Shown one piece after another: positions 41,290 to 51,569 of a stretch of DNA of 64,000 nt. A program made the position numbers and the translations under genes. The notes below the pieces were generated by a model. That model was not told the DNA's origin and ran no database searches. It saw nothing but the letters and a program-made list of their open reading frames with translations. The stretch lies in NCBI GenBank assembly GCA_030833725.1, contig JAURGP010000002.1, forward strand, positions 34,261 to 98,260. The letters are read 5' to 3'. Positions within the stretch are counted from its first letter, which is position 1. Each line of letters starts with the position of its first letter. Source of the DNA: Candidatus Kapaibacterium sp. (GTDB lineage Bacteria; Bacteroidota; Ignavibacteria; Kapaibacteriales; Kapaibacteriaceae).

Positions 41290-42315
41290 ATGAACAGGAT
41301 TGTTGCCGTAGCATACGTTGCGGTGGTCGGGATATCTGTGTGTGTCGCACAAAGTCCGCAGAACTCGGAGTTCCGCTGCGAGTTCTTCCAGATGGTAGGA
41401 GAATACCTACCCCAGGTCGGGTCGTGTCCAGATACCATCAAGGTCCGGCTGTTTGATGTTGTAGACACTCCACTGCCCGAGAAACATCCTAACACTCCGT
41501 ACAGCGAGCCCGGCAAACTGTATGCCTTCACGTTGAATGCCCCCGGTACTGGATACACGGAGTTTCCTGCCCAATGGATCATCGACCGCTCCACGCGTAC
41601 GATGTTCATCATACCCGATGAGCGCTTGAAGGCTCGGATACCTCCAAGCCCTACGCCGAACCCTGTGATCGTGTACACCCTTCAGATCGAGTGTGGTTAC
41701 TGGACGGGTGATACTTCGAAGAAGAACAACATCGACTTCTACGTCAAAGACCAAATGAGCGTCTCCACGTACGCGATGTCACTAGAGGATTCAACGGTCA
41801 TTACACCACTCATCGAAGGCTTCGACTCCCTCCGGAACCAGCGTTTCTACATTGCCGATGGCGTAGAGATCACAGCGCCTCAGCGTTCAGGGGACTGGGT
41901 GTTTTCGCACTGGTCGATACCAGGGTATATCAGCGTGCGCGAGTTCAATCAGCCCGATTGGCAACAGAATGTCATTACCGTAAAGGGTGGATGCTGGCCA
42001 ACTGATCCACGAACTGTGCCATTCATGGCGTGGTATCGCAGACAGCCCGTATCTGTGGGTAATCCACCGTCCACGTTCACCGCTCCTGTGATACGGAGTG
42101 GCGAACATCATCTCGAAGTCCATGCCAACCCCGCTTCCGCACCGGTGACCTTTGTCCAGATTGCCGACGTGCGCGGAGCCGTCTTTGTCCAACACATGGT
42201 ACCACAGCCACAACCTGTGACGTACATCCCCTGTGCACTCAGTCCCGGAGTGTATCTCGTGCAGGTGTGGCGTGGTGCCAGTGTGGTAGCTCTCCCCTAC
42301 TACCACCATCCGTAA
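41290..42315 (+). CDS. secreted protein with T9SS-sorting-like C-terminus
   Basis: GGAGG RBS then ATG; signal peptide; C-terminal LEVHANPASAPVTFVQIADVRGAV...LSPGVYLVQVWRGASVV. Confidence 0.65.
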   Translation: MNRIVAVAYVAVVGISVCVAQSPQNSEFRCEFFQMVGEYLPQVGSCPDTIKVRLFDVVDTPLPEKHPNTPYSEPGKLYAFTLNAPGTGYTEFPAQWIIDRSTRTMFIIPDERLKARIPPSPTPNPVIVYTLQIECGYWTGDTSKKNNIDFYVKDQMSVSTYAMSLEDSTVITPLIEGFDSLRNQRFYIADGVEITAPQRSGDWVFSHWSIPGYISVREFNQPDWQQNVITVKGGCWPTDPRTVPFMAWYRRQPVSVGNPPSTFTAPVIRSGEHHLEVHANPASAPVTFVQIADVRGAVFVQHMVPQPQPVTYIPCALSPGVYLVQVWRGASVVALPYYHHP

Positions 42316-42358
42316 CCCACCACAACCCACCATTCATCAACACATCTCGAGTACAACG

Positions 42359-42985
42359 ATGTATCTCATCATTCTCGTGCTGGCTGCTGTTGTCCCAGCA
42401 GCCGCACAACTTGAACCATCTGGAGGCGCCACAGCCCAACCCTTGCATCCCGGCCATACCGTGCGCATCGAATGGGCCAACGACCTCCAAGCACCACGTG
42501 TAGATCTGGCACTATGGAATGGTACCACGCACACCGAAGAGACCATTGCTACCGGACTGCCGGCAGAGATCTCACACCTCGAGTGGCAGATTCCAGCCAC
42601 TCTTCCTCCCGGAGACCAGTATCGCTTCGTTGTTCGCGATCATGCTCATCCCCGGAGGGCTCTGCGAAGCCGAAGCTGGGTGCACATCACACCAGCCCCA
42701 CCCCTTGTTGCCTCGGTAGACGACGATTCGCAAACGCCCCAGCTTACTATTCATCCATCCCCAGCAACCAACGATGCAACCCTCACGTGGAACGCTTCAA
42801 CGGCAACAATCACGACGATTGAGATCCACGACACCAAGCAACGCAGGTTGGCATCGTGGACGATCCGTCCAGGGCAGACCAGCCTTCAGATTGATCTCAG
42901 CGACCTGCCACCTGGTATGCACCACGTGCGGATGCTGAGCCCCACAGCCGTGATTGCTACGCAGATGTTACCAGTTGTTCGGTGA
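42359..42985 (+). CDS. secreted protein with T9SS type A-like sorting domain
   Basis: LTIHPSPATNDATLTWNASTATITTIEIHDTKQRRLASWTIRPGQTSLQIDLSDLPPGMHHVRM. Confidence 0.75.
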   Translation: MYLIILVLAAVVPAAAQLEPSGGATAQPLHPGHTVRIEWANDLQAPRVDLALWNGTTHTEETIATGLPAEISHLEWQIPATLPPGDQYRFVVRDHAHPRRALRSRSWVHITPAPPLVASVDDDSQTPQLTIHPSPATNDATLTWNASTATITTIEIHDTKQRRLASWTIRPGQTSLQIDLSDLPPGMHHVRMLSPTAVIATQMLPVVR

Positions 42986-44336
42986 GATTGGTTGATAGCT
43001 CGTAGGCTACACCTTTGCGTGGAATGATGATGCGCGTGCCCGGCATACGGTCGAGTACAGAAAGCGCTAGGGCGTCGCAGGCTTCTGGCTCTCCATGCGT
43101 GATCACCACCGTGGACGGGCGGACGTCGGTGATGAAGTTTACCAAGGGTTCTCGGTTGGTATGAGCGCTGAACCGAAGCCGTTCGATACGACAGGATCGC
43201 TGTACGGTGCGTCCTGCAAGGTCGAACGGCTTTTGATGTTCAGAGTGCAGGACGCTATAGCCTGGCGTGGTAGGATCTTGGTAGCCGATAAAGGCAATGC
43301 CGAAACTTGGCTGGCGGAACCATTCCAGGGCTAACCGATACGATGTTGTTCCCTTGCTCAGCATACCCGATGATGCCACAACAATGGAGGGCTCTTTGAA
43401 GTAGTCGCCCTTTGAGAGGTGTCGGAACGGCAGCGAATTCTGAGGAATGTCGCTAATCTCGAAACCGGGCTGCCGAACGGGTTCGGCGTAGCAGTAGTGG
43501 TCGTACACCTTGTTGATCGCCACCCCCATTCCTCCGGAGTAGATCGGCAGGTACGGAATCGTACCCTTCCTCATCAGACGGTACAACAAGGTGAGTATCT
43601 CCTGTGTTTTCCCTAGGGCAAACGAGGGAATCAACACAGACCCATTTGCAGCGGTGACGCTGTTGATGAAGGCGGCGAGCTTCTTCGTTTCTGAAACGTA
43701 GTCGACAGGGTCGCTAGCGCAGTTCGTTGCTTCTGTAATCACCACATCTGCATGTGTACGTGGCAACAGAGCCCCCTTCATCACCTGCTGATCTACAAAC
43801 TGAACATCACCCGTGTGAAGGTAGCGGCGTCCCTGATGCTCGATCACCACACCTGCCGACCCCAGAATGTGGCCCGAGTAGTGCAGAGAGAGCTGTACGT
43901 CGGACCGACCGGTGTATCCGCGCACGGTGGAAACCTCGGTGTAGTCGGTAGCAGTAAATGATTCCCGTACGAGTTCGATCTGCTCTGGAGTGTAGTACTC
44001 CAGAGCCTCCCGTGGCACGTGTCCGGTAACTTCCGAGCGCAGAATCTTGCCCCCATTATGGAGCATGATGTGCGATAGATCACGTGTGGCGCGAGTCATC
44101 AGGGTTCGCACGTGCGGAAACCGCCGCATCACAAAGGGCACGCCACCAAGGTGATCTGTGTGTGCGTGTGTCACCACGAGGAGATCTACGGGCCGGCCCT
44201 CCAGCGCTTCCAGATCGGGAAAGGCTTCAACGGTCCGCAGGCGTGGGTGTAGGCCAGCGTCAATCAGGATTCCCGTGCCATCAAGTTCCAGATAACACGC
44301 ATTGGCACCGATTTCCTCGGCGCCACCAAGAATCAT
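42957..44336 (-). CDS. MBL-fold/beta-CASP RNA-processing exonuclease
   Basis: MILGGAEEIGANACYLELDGTGILIDAGLHPR...VTHAHTDHLGGVP...SAHTNREPLVNFI...VITHGEPEACDAL; ORF start trimmed. Confidence 0.88.
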   Translation of the reverse strand: MILGGAEEIGANACYLELDGTGILIDAGLHPRLRTVEAFPDLEALEGRPVDLLVVTHAHTDHLGGVPFVMRRFPHVRTLMTRATRDLSHIMLHNGGKILRSEVTGHVPREALEYYTPEQIELVRESFTATDYTEVSTVRGYTGRSDVQLSLHYSGHILGSAGVVIEHQGRRYLHTGDVQFVDQQVMKGALLPRTHADVVITEATNCASDPVDYVSETKKLAAFINSVTAANGSVLIPSFALGKTQEILTLLYRLMRKGTIPYLPIYSGGMGVAINKVYDHYCYAEPVRQPGFEISDIPQNSLPFRHLSKGDYFKEPSIVVASSGMLSKGTTSYRLALEWFRQPSFGIAFIGYQDPTTPGYSVLHSEHQKPFDLAGRTVQRSCRIERLRFSAHTNREPLVNFITDVRPSTVVITHGEPEACDALALSVLDRMPGTRIIIPRKGVAYELSTNLTEQLVTSA

Positions 44337-44399
44337 GAGTTGTGCCACACGCAAAACTAATGTCCGTAACTTTGCAGCCCATTCCACAAGCGAGGCCTC

Positions 44400-45806
44400 A
44401 TGAACTCTCCGGAACCCTACAAGCCAGTAAACACGGTGCGGGTTGTCACGGCAGCATCGCTCTTCGACGGTCATGATGCAGCCATCAATGTGATGCGCCG
44501 CATCATCCAATCCACCGGGTGCGAAGTGATCCACCTAGGCCATAACCGATCGGTTGCTGAGGTGGTGGACTGTGCGATCCAGGAAGATGCGCAGGCCATT
44601 GCCATGACGTCCTACCAGGGTGGCCACGTAGAGTACTTCTCCTACATGCACGACCTGTTGCATGAACGAGGAGCCGGTCATATTCGGATTTTTGGTGGAG
44701 GGGGCGGAACCATTTTGCCAACAGAGATCGAACAGCTGCATGCTCACGGGATTTCCCGGATCTACTCTCCCGACGATGGCCGGGAGATGGGACTGCAGGG
44801 AATGATCAACGACCTCGTGTCGAAGTCTGATCACGGAGTGCCGGATGTGTTTGGTGCATCGCTGGACCAGGCGGTGAAAGCCAAGAACCCACTGGCATTG
44901 GCGCAGGCTATCTCTGCCAGTGAACAAGATCAAGGCGATCGCATTGCATTCGTCAAGGGCGTTCAACGGGCTCCTGTCTTGGGAATCACGGGCACCGGCG
45001 GTGCCGGTAAGTCGTCGCTGACAGACGAGTTGGTGCGACGGTTTCTACTGGATCAACCCGACAAGACGATCGGCATCCTGAGTATCGATCCATCCAAGCG
45101 TAAGACCGGCGGCGCTCTCCTAGGTGATCGCATCCGCATGAACTCCGTGTACCACCCCCGCGTCTACATGCGCTCGTTCGCAACACGCGAGGCTAACGTA
45201 GCAGTGTCCCGTCACGTCCACGATGCGATCGACGTCCTCTCCTACGCCGGCTTCGATCTGATCATCGTTGAAACAGCTGGTATCGGCCAGAGCGACTCGC
45301 AAATCACGAACATCGCAGAAGTATCGATGTACGTCATGACTCCAGAGTACGGAGCCGCAACGCAGCTCGAGAAGATCGATATGATCGATTACGCCGACAT
45401 CATCGCTCTGAACAAGTTCGACAAGCGTGGTGCCCTTGATGCGCTGCGCGACGTGAAGAAGCAGTATCAACGCAGTAGGGGGCTCTTCGATCGCTCACCC
45501 AGTGAGATGCCAGTGTACGGTACCATTGCCTCACAATTCAACGATCCCGGCACAAACACCCTGTACCGCGCCCTGATGGATCTCGTGATAGAACGATATG
45601 GCTTGTCGTGGCAGTCCGGTTTTACCGTCACCGACGAGATGAGCGAGAAGATCTACGTGATTCCCCCCGATCGTACACGGTATCTGGCGGAGATTGTCGA
45701 CGAAAACAAGCGCTATGATCGCAAGGTTGCCGAACAGTCCGAGCGTGCCCGCGCTCTGTGGCAACTACGCGGAGCTATCGAGACCCTAACCACTCCGACC
45801 ACCTAA
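44400..45806 (+). CDS. B12-binding domain fused to MeaB/MeaI-type G3E GTPase (N-terminal half of an IcmF-type mutase)
   Basis: [92 protein letters not shown]. Confidence 0.9.
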   Translation: MNSPEPYKPVNTVRVVTAASLFDGHDAAINVMRRIIQSTGCEVIHLGHNRSVAEVVDCAIQEDAQAIAMTSYQGGHVEYFSYMHDLLHERGAGHIRIFGGGGGTILPTEIEQLHAHGISRIYSPDDGREMGLQGMINDLVSKSDHGVPDVFGASLDQAVKAKNPLALAQAISASEQDQGDRIAFVKGVQRAPVLGITGTGGAGKSSLTDELVRRFLLDQPDKTIGILSIDPSKRKTGGALLGDRIRMNSVYHPRVYMRSFATREANVAVSRHVHDAIDVLSYAGFDLIIVETAGIGQSDSQITNIAEVSMYVMTPEYGAATQLEKIDMIDYADIIALNKFDKRGALDALRDVKKQYQRSRGLFDRSPSEMPVYGTIASQFNDPGTNTLYRALMDLVIERYGLSWQSGFTVTDEMSEKIYVIPPDRTRYLAEIVDENKRYDRKVAEQSERARALWQLRGAIETLTTPTT

Positions 45807-45816
45807 CAGCAGTATC

Positions 45817-46527
45817 ATGAAAGTACTCGCTCTCATCAGCGCCGCTCTGCTCCTCGTTGGTTGTCCCAGCACGGATCCAGAGCCCGCTGCACTCTCCCGG
45901 GTGCAGGTCATCCACGCTCTGGACGGAGAACCGTTTGTGTACGTTACGGCGAACGGGACAACAACCTTGGCGAGCGAACTGCCATTCGGAGCTACAACCG
46001 GATACGTCCAGCTGTCGGCCGGTATCCAGACACTGGCCGTCTCCAATAACGGTACAGATGTATGGCGCACACAGGACATCACCACCGATCCCGACTCGGC
46101 GTACACATTTCTGGTGGTGGGACGTTCCACTCCATCCGGAACGTCGAAGGCAGTGGCACTGTACAGTGACATCGTCGAAGCAAACCCGACGCAGGCTCGA
46201 GTGCGTTTCATCAATGCTGCCTACGATCTGAGCCAAGCTAGCGTTATCACCAACATCGGTCCGGCAGAGTATCCCATTCCGGGCATGCAGCAGGTACTCT
46301 ATGGTGCAACCAGTGTGTCACCCACCACGGGAAGCCCCTTCCTCAATCTCCCAGCGGGCACCTACGACCTGCGGTTTACGGCCGACTCCTCCACGACCGT
46401 GATTGCTCAACTTCCCCAAATGACCTTTGAAGCAGGCATGATCTACACGCTGTTGCTTGGAGGACAGCAAAGCACGAACTCGATCCAGGCATTTCTCTTG
46501 TACCACCAGCCAGGTGTTTTCGAATGA
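45817..46527 (+). CDS. DUF4397-like lipoprotein
   Basis: Lipobox [15 protein letters not shown]...VRFINAAYD...[41 protein letters not shown]. Confidence 0.78.
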   Translation: MKVLALISAALLLVGCPSTDPEPAALSRVQVIHALDGEPFVYVTANGTTTLASELPFGATTGYVQLSAGIQTLAVSNNGTDVWRTQDITTDPDSAYTFLVVGRSTPSGTSKAVALYSDIVEANPTQARVRFINAAYDLSQASVITNIGPAEYPIPGMQQVLYGATSVSPTTGSPFLNLPAGTYDLRFTADSSTTVIAQLPQMTFEAGMIYTLLLGGQQSTNSIQAFLLYHQPGVFE

Positions 46528-48506
46528 AGACCACGGTAGACGAAGCGATCGTTGCCCTTGAAGAGCGGGCGAGCTTGATTGAATCGCAGCTCGACCACGA
46601 GGTTCGCCAGTTGTTGGCCACATGGGACAGCAAGCGAGCTGCGTACGAAGGCGAGGAGTTCGTCTACACTGTGCGTGGCAAAGAGATTCGTGTGAAAAAC
46701 CACACGACCTCTCTCTCTGGAACCAATGTCCCGAAGATCGCTCTTCCAAAGTTCAAGGACTGGGGCGAGATCGTACGGTGGTGCATGCAGGAAAACGTTC
46801 CCGGCGAGTTCCCATACACCGCTGGAGTATATCCGTTCAAGCGTCAGAACGAAGACCCGACGCGGATGTTTGCTGGTGAAGGTGGCCCCGAGCGGACGAA
46901 CAAGCGATTCCATTACTTGTCGCACGGTATGCCTGCAGCCCGTCTGTCGACAGCGTTCGACAGTGTGACACTCTATGGAGAAAACCCCGATCGACGGCCG
47001 GACATCTACGGCAAGATTGGTAACTCAGGCGTAAGCGTTGCCACACTGGATGATGCCAAGAAGCTCTACTCGGGATTCGACCTCTGTAACCCAACAACGT
47101 CTGTGTCGATGACGATCAACGGCCCAGCGCCCATGTTGCTGGCCTTCTTCCTCAACGCTGCCATCGATCAGGAGTGCGAGAAGTACATCCGTGCTCACCA
47201 ACTTGAAACAGAGATCGAAGCGAAGATCGCGGCGATCTATAACGCCAGAGGTGTGCAACGTCCACAGTATCAAGCAACCGATGGTAGTGAGGGATTACCA
47301 GCAGGAAATGGTGGACTTGGCTTGCTCCTGCTTGGTGTGACGGGCGACGAAGTGCTGCCTGCCGATGTGTATGCTCAGTGCCGAGAGCGCGCTCTCCAGA
47401 ACGTGCGAGGTACCGTGCAGGCTGATATCCTGAAGGAAGATCAGGCACAGAACACCTGCATTTTTTCCACGGAGTTTGCTCTACGCATCATGGGTGACGT
47501 GCAACAGTACTTCATCGATGAAAATGTGAGGAACTTCTACTCTGTGTCCATTAGTGGATACCACATTGCCGAAGCTGGCGCCAATCCCATTACACAGTTG
47601 GCCTTCACCCTGGCTAACGGCTTCACCTACGTGGAGTACTATCTCTCGCGAGGGATGAACATCAATGACTTTGCGCCAAACCTGAGCTTCTTCTTCAGCA
47701 ACGGTGTCGATCCCGAGTACTCGGTGATCGGCCGGGTAGCACGACGGATCTGGGCCAAGGCCATCAAACTGAAGTATGGTGGTAATGAGCGCTCGCAGAT
47801 GTTGAAGTACCACATTCAAACATCCGGACGATCGCTCCATGCCCAGGAGATCGACTTCAATGACATTCGCACCACGCTTCAGGCGTTGTATGCGATCTAC
47901 GACAACTGCAACTCCTTGCACACCAATGCCTACGACGAAGCCATCACCACTCCTACCGAGGAGAGCGTTCGCAGAGCTGTGGCCATCCAAATGATCATCA
48001 ACCGCGAGTTGGGCCTGGCCAAGAATGAGAATCCACTCCAGGGCTCCTACATCATCGAGGAACTCACCGACCTTGTCGAAGAAGCAGTCTACACCGAGTT
48101 CAAGCGCATTGCCGACCGCGGTGGTGTGTTGGGTGCCATGGAGAACATGTATCAGCGGAACAAGATTCAAGAAGAGTCTCTGTACTACGAAACGCTGAAA
48201 CACACTGGAGAGTATCCCATCGTGGGCGTAAACACCTTCCTTAGTTCAAAGGGGTCACCTACAGTGATACCGCAGGAGGTGATTCGATCCACCACGGAGG
48301 AAAAAGAGCAGCAGATCTCCAACGTGCAGGCCTTTGAACATCGGAACCATGCAGAGGCTCCGTCGGCGCTGCAGAACCTGAAGCACACGGCGATCCAGAA
48401 TCAAAACATCTTTGAAGCACTTATGCAGGCCGCAAAAGTGTGCTCGCTGGGTCAGTTGACGAATGCCTTGTACGAAGTTGGTGGTCAGTACCGGCGGAAC
48501 ATGTAA
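46524..48506 (+). CDS. methylmalonyl-CoA mutase family protein, IcmF-type C-terminal substrate-binding half
   Basis: [75 protein letters not shown]; ends VGGQYRRNM without a B12 domain. Confidence 0.92.
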   Translation: MKTTVDEAIVALEERASLIESQLDHEVRQLLATWDSKRAAYEGEEFVYTVRGKEIRVKNHTTSLSGTNVPKIALPKFKDWGEIVRWCMQENVPGEFPYTAGVYPFKRQNEDPTRMFAGEGGPERTNKRFHYLSHGMPAARLSTAFDSVTLYGENPDRRPDIYGKIGNSGVSVATLDDAKKLYSGFDLCNPTTSVSMTINGPAPMLLAFFLNAAIDQECEKYIRAHQLETEIEAKIAAIYNARGVQRPQYQATDGSEGLPAGNGGLGLLLLGVTGDEVLPADVYAQCRERALQNVRGTVQADILKEDQAQNTCIFSTEFALRIMGDVQQYFIDENVRNFYSVSISGYHIAEAGANPITQLAFTLANGFTYVEYYLSRGMNINDFAPNLSFFFSNGVDPEYSVIGRVARRIWAKAIKLKYGGNERSQMLKYHIQTSGRSLHAQEIDFNDIRTTLQALYAIYDNCNSLHTNAYDEAITTPTEESVRRAVAIQMIINRELGLAKNENPLQGSYIIEELTDLVEEAVYTEFKRIADRGGVLGAMENMYQRNKIQEESLYYETLKHTGEYPIVGVNTFLSSKGSPTVIPQEVIRSTTEEKEQQISNVQAFEHRNHAEAPSALQNLKHTAIQNQNIFEALMQAAKVCSLGQLTNALYEVGGQYRRNM

Positions 48507-48515
48507 CGCCGACGC

Positions 48516-49472
48516 ATGGTAACGGTGCACGATATCGAGCAGGCGGCTACGCGCATCGCCCCGTACGTGCACCGCACGCCCATCCTGCACTCCCGCACGC
48601 TCGATGCCTTGATTGGCGCAACAGTCTACTTCAAAGCAGAGAATCTTCAGAAGATCGGAGCATTCAAAGCCCGGGGCGCAATGAATGCCGTACTGCAGTT
48701 GTCGGATGAACAAGCAGCCCGTGGTGTGGTGACCCATTCCTCGGGGAACCATGCTCAGGCACTGGCCTATGCAGCAGGCATTCGTGGCATTGGCTGTACC
48801 ATTGTGATGCCGGAGAATGCCCCTCGTGTAAAGGTGGAAGCTACACGGAGCTACGGTGCTGCGATTGTCTTCTGCGAGGGGACGCTGCAGGCTCGGGAAT
48901 CTGCCGTGCAGGAGGTCATCGAACGCACAGGTGCTGTGCTGATTCATCCCTACGATAACGACCACGTTATCACCGGTCAGGGCACAGCAACGCTGGAGTT
49001 TCTCCAAGAGCTGAGCCACCGAAACATCCAGCTGGACATCCTGATGGCACCGGTTGGCGGTGGAGGACTCATGAGCGGAACAGCCATCGCCGCCCGAGGT
49101 ATCCAACCCAACGTACGGATTATTGGTGCCGAGCCAGAGGCCGCCGATGACGCAACACGGGGGTTGGCTACCGGCGTTCGCCAACCACCCAAGCCCCCTA
49201 CCACCATTGCCGACGGACTCCGCACAGCTTTGAGCGACCGAACCTTTCACTACTTGCAGTCGCAAGCGGTATACATGCACACCTGCAGTGAACAAGCCAT
49301 CCGGACCGGCCTGCGATTAGTGATGGAGCGATTAAAAACGGTCATCGAGCCGAGTGCAGCAGTTACACTTGGAGTGATGCTGGAACATCCCGATCTTTTC
49401 CGCGGCAGTACAGTAGGAGTGATCCTCTGTGGGGGGAATCTGGATCTCCAAGGAATGGACGTACCTGTATGA
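48516..49472 (+). CDS. threonine/serine dehydratase (PLP-dependent)
   Basis: YFKAENLQKIGAFKARGAMNAV...THSSGNHAQALAYAA...GGGGLMSG. Confidence 0.92.
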   Translation: MVTVHDIEQAATRIAPYVHRTPILHSRTLDALIGATVYFKAENLQKIGAFKARGAMNAVLQLSDEQAARGVVTHSSGNHAQALAYAAGIRGIGCTIVMPENAPRVKVEATRSYGAAIVFCEGTLQARESAVQEVIERTGAVLIHPYDNDHVITGQGTATLEFLQELSHRNIQLDILMAPVGGGGLMSGTAIAARGIQPNVRIIGAEPEAADDATRGLATGVRQPPKPPTTIADGLRTALSDRTFHYLQSQAVYMHTCSEQAIRTGLRLVMERLKTVIEPSAAVTLGVMLEHPDLFRGSTVGVILCGGNLDLQGMDVPV

Positions 49473-51517
49473 AACATCTTCGCTCCGTACTGACTCCGGT
49501 ACTGACTCCGGTACTGACTCCGGTACTGACGCTAGTTCTGAGTTCGGCAACCCTCCTGGCACAAGCCAACGATCTGATAACCCAACGAACTGCGCTCGAC
49601 GTGCCTGTGGAGCTCCGTGCACGAGTGCAGGACGCCATTCGCGTTCCATTGGGATATACCACCACGCAGATGCAGTGGTATAAGAACGACCACCACCTCC
49701 TGCGAACTGTACAGTTGTCCTTCGAAAACGCGTGGAATCTCCCACGAACATCCGGACAACTGGCGAGACGGGCGGTGCGTGGCTCGGCTATGTCTTCGCT
49801 CGTACAGACAGCAGCCTCGATGGTAGACGTGTCGGCAGGCAGGTTTCTGCCGGTACAGATCGATAGTGTGGCCGTCATGGACGAACTATGGCATCCATCC
49901 CTCTCGTTAGACGAACGCCAAGAGGCTACGCGAGCGTTTGCGTTATTACCTGAGGCAACACAACTCTTAGTGGTGAACATCGTTCGAGCAGCCTTGGATG
50001 CTACCCCGTACATCCACCGAGCCTTTCGTCATGCCGTGTATGACAGCCTCTTTGCCGACAACCGTCCCCTTCTCGCGGCGGCGATGGCACCGTGGATCGA
50101 GGAGAGAAACGGTCAGTATGCAAGCACGGACCCCTTTGGACTAGACGCCCTTGGTGCCCTGGATTTGGAGGCTCTCACCTTTGCTGGCATCATTGTGACC
50201 TCACACCTAGATAGCGCCGTGGCCCGCTGGCAGCGCTCGCCAGTCCCACCGGCAGACTACGAACCCGTGCTCTTGCATACACGCGCCGGTTGGATTGTGT
50301 GCACGGGGTCTGGCGATGATGACGTTCAACCAACGGTTTCCCCGCTGTTGGCTGTGATCGATGCTGGTGGGAACGACACCTACACTGGCTCGGTAGCCTC
50401 TACGGCCGAACGAGGGCAATTCCTAAGTATCGTTATCGACCGCAGTGGGAATGACACCTACGGAACCGTCGGCGACACGGCCTCCGTCTGTGCAGCAGTT
50501 CTCGGGATCGCCGTGCTGATGGATCTTGACGGTAACGACACCTACCGGTGTGGATCGGTGGGCATCGTAGCAGCAGCCCACGGAATTGCTGTGCTCAGCG
50601 ATCAGTCCGGCAACGACACCTACGTGCTGCAGGGAACGTATGGCCAGGCGGCGGCAACTGCTGGTATTGCCATCATCGACGATGCCGCTGGAACAGATTC
50701 CTACACCTGTGCGGCAGAAGGACAGGCCTACGCACAAACACGCGGTGCAGCTCTGCTCATCGACCGCACAGGCGACGACGTCTATCTGGCTCGCCTCGAC
50801 GGAGCTCCCAGTGAGTTGTACCTAGGTCAGACCGTTTCGCGGGCGCAAGGAGCAGCCTTCGGGCGCAGAGCAGATCTCGGAGATGGGACGTCGCTGGCCG
50901 GAGGTGTGGCCCTCTTGGTGGATGTTGAAGGCAACGACACCTTTACAGCTGGTGCATGGAGCCAAGGCTGCGGCTACTGGTGGGGCTTGGGAATGCTTGA
51001 GGATTGGAGTGGAGACGACACGTATGTCAATGGAAAGTACTCGCTTGGAGCTGGTGCCCACTATGCAATTGGAGTCCAGGTAGACCTCCAGGGTGATGAT
51101 CAGTACAACATGGGGAACCCCAACGTGGTGAACCAGTACCAGGGTCACGCACGCGATGGCAGCATCGGCGTAAGCATCGACGGTGGTGGCAATGATCAGT
51201 ACACATTTCGAAGTCACTGTGGCGGAAGTGCGGATTTGTGCAGCATCGGCCTCTTCTGGGATCGATCTGGCGATGATGAGTACGTGATCGACTACGTCCT
51301 CATGGGTGAAGCCAATGGTTGGGCGGACACACCGCCGTGTGGTACCACCACGCGAAACGCCCCCTCCCACACCTATCGCGACGATCTGCCCAGTATCGGT
51401 GTGTTTTTCGATGGTGTAGGCAGCGATACCATTGTGTGGGATGGAGAGCTCTCCACACATCAGTCTGCGGTTCGCCTAGGTTTTTCGGCTCAGTGCGAGG
51501 ATGTGACGGCACGCTGA
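49469..51517 (+). CDS. secreted protein with about 12 GNDTY-type acidic repeats
   Basis: Repeats DAGGNDTYTG, DRSGNDTYGT, DLDGNDTYRC, DQSGNDTYVL, DRTGDDVYLA, DVEGNDTFTA, DWSGDDTYVN, DLQGDDQYNM, DGGGNDQYTF, DRSGDDEYVI. Confidence 0.78.
   Translation: MKHLRSVLTPVLTPVLTPVLTLVLSSATLLAQANDLITQRTALDVPVELRARVQDAIRVPLGYTTTQMQWYKNDHHLLRTVQLSFENAWNLPRTSGQLARRAVRGSAMSSLVQTAASMVDVSAGRFLPVQIDSVAVMDELWHPSLSLDERQEATRAFALLPEATQLLVVNIVRAALDATPYIHRAFRHAVYDSLFADNRPLLAAAMAPWIEERNGQYASTDPFGLDALGALDLEALTFAGIIVTSHLDSAVARWQRSPVPPADYEPVLLHTRAGWIVCTGSGDDDVQPTVSPLLAVIDAGGNDTYTGSVASTAERGQFLSIVIDRSGNDTYGTVGDTASVCAAVLGIAVLMDLDGNDTYRCGSVGIVAAAHGIAVLSDQSGNDTYVLQGTYGQAAATAGIAIIDDAAGTDSYTCAAEGQAYAQTRGAALLIDRTGDDVYLARLDGAPSELYLGQTVSRAQGAAFGRRADLGDGTSLAGGVALLVDVEGNDTFTAGAWSQGCGYWWGLGMLEDWSGDDTYVNGKYSLGAGAHYAIGVQVDLQGDDQYNMGNPNVVNQYQGHARDGSIGVSIDGGGNDQYTFRSHCGGSADLCSIGLFWDRSGDDEYVIDYVLMGEANGWADTPPCGTTTRNAPSHTYRDDLPSIGVFFDGVGSDTIVWDGELSTHQSAVRLGFSAQCEDVTAR
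49487..49530 (+). repeat. 12-bp tandem repeat (GTACTGACTCCG), about 3.7 copies
   Basis: gtactgactccg at 49487, 49499, 49511, then gtactgac at 49523; encodes VLTP x3-4 in the signal peptide. Confidence 0.92.
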
Positions 51518-51569
51518 TTTCCGTAGTTTTGTGGTTCCTGCGCACACCGTGCACACTGTTGCAGAAAGC

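Noticed and set aside
48255-49295. 346-aa minus-strand ORF across the mutase/dehydratase junction
   Set aside because: Antisense to two confidently identified enzymes
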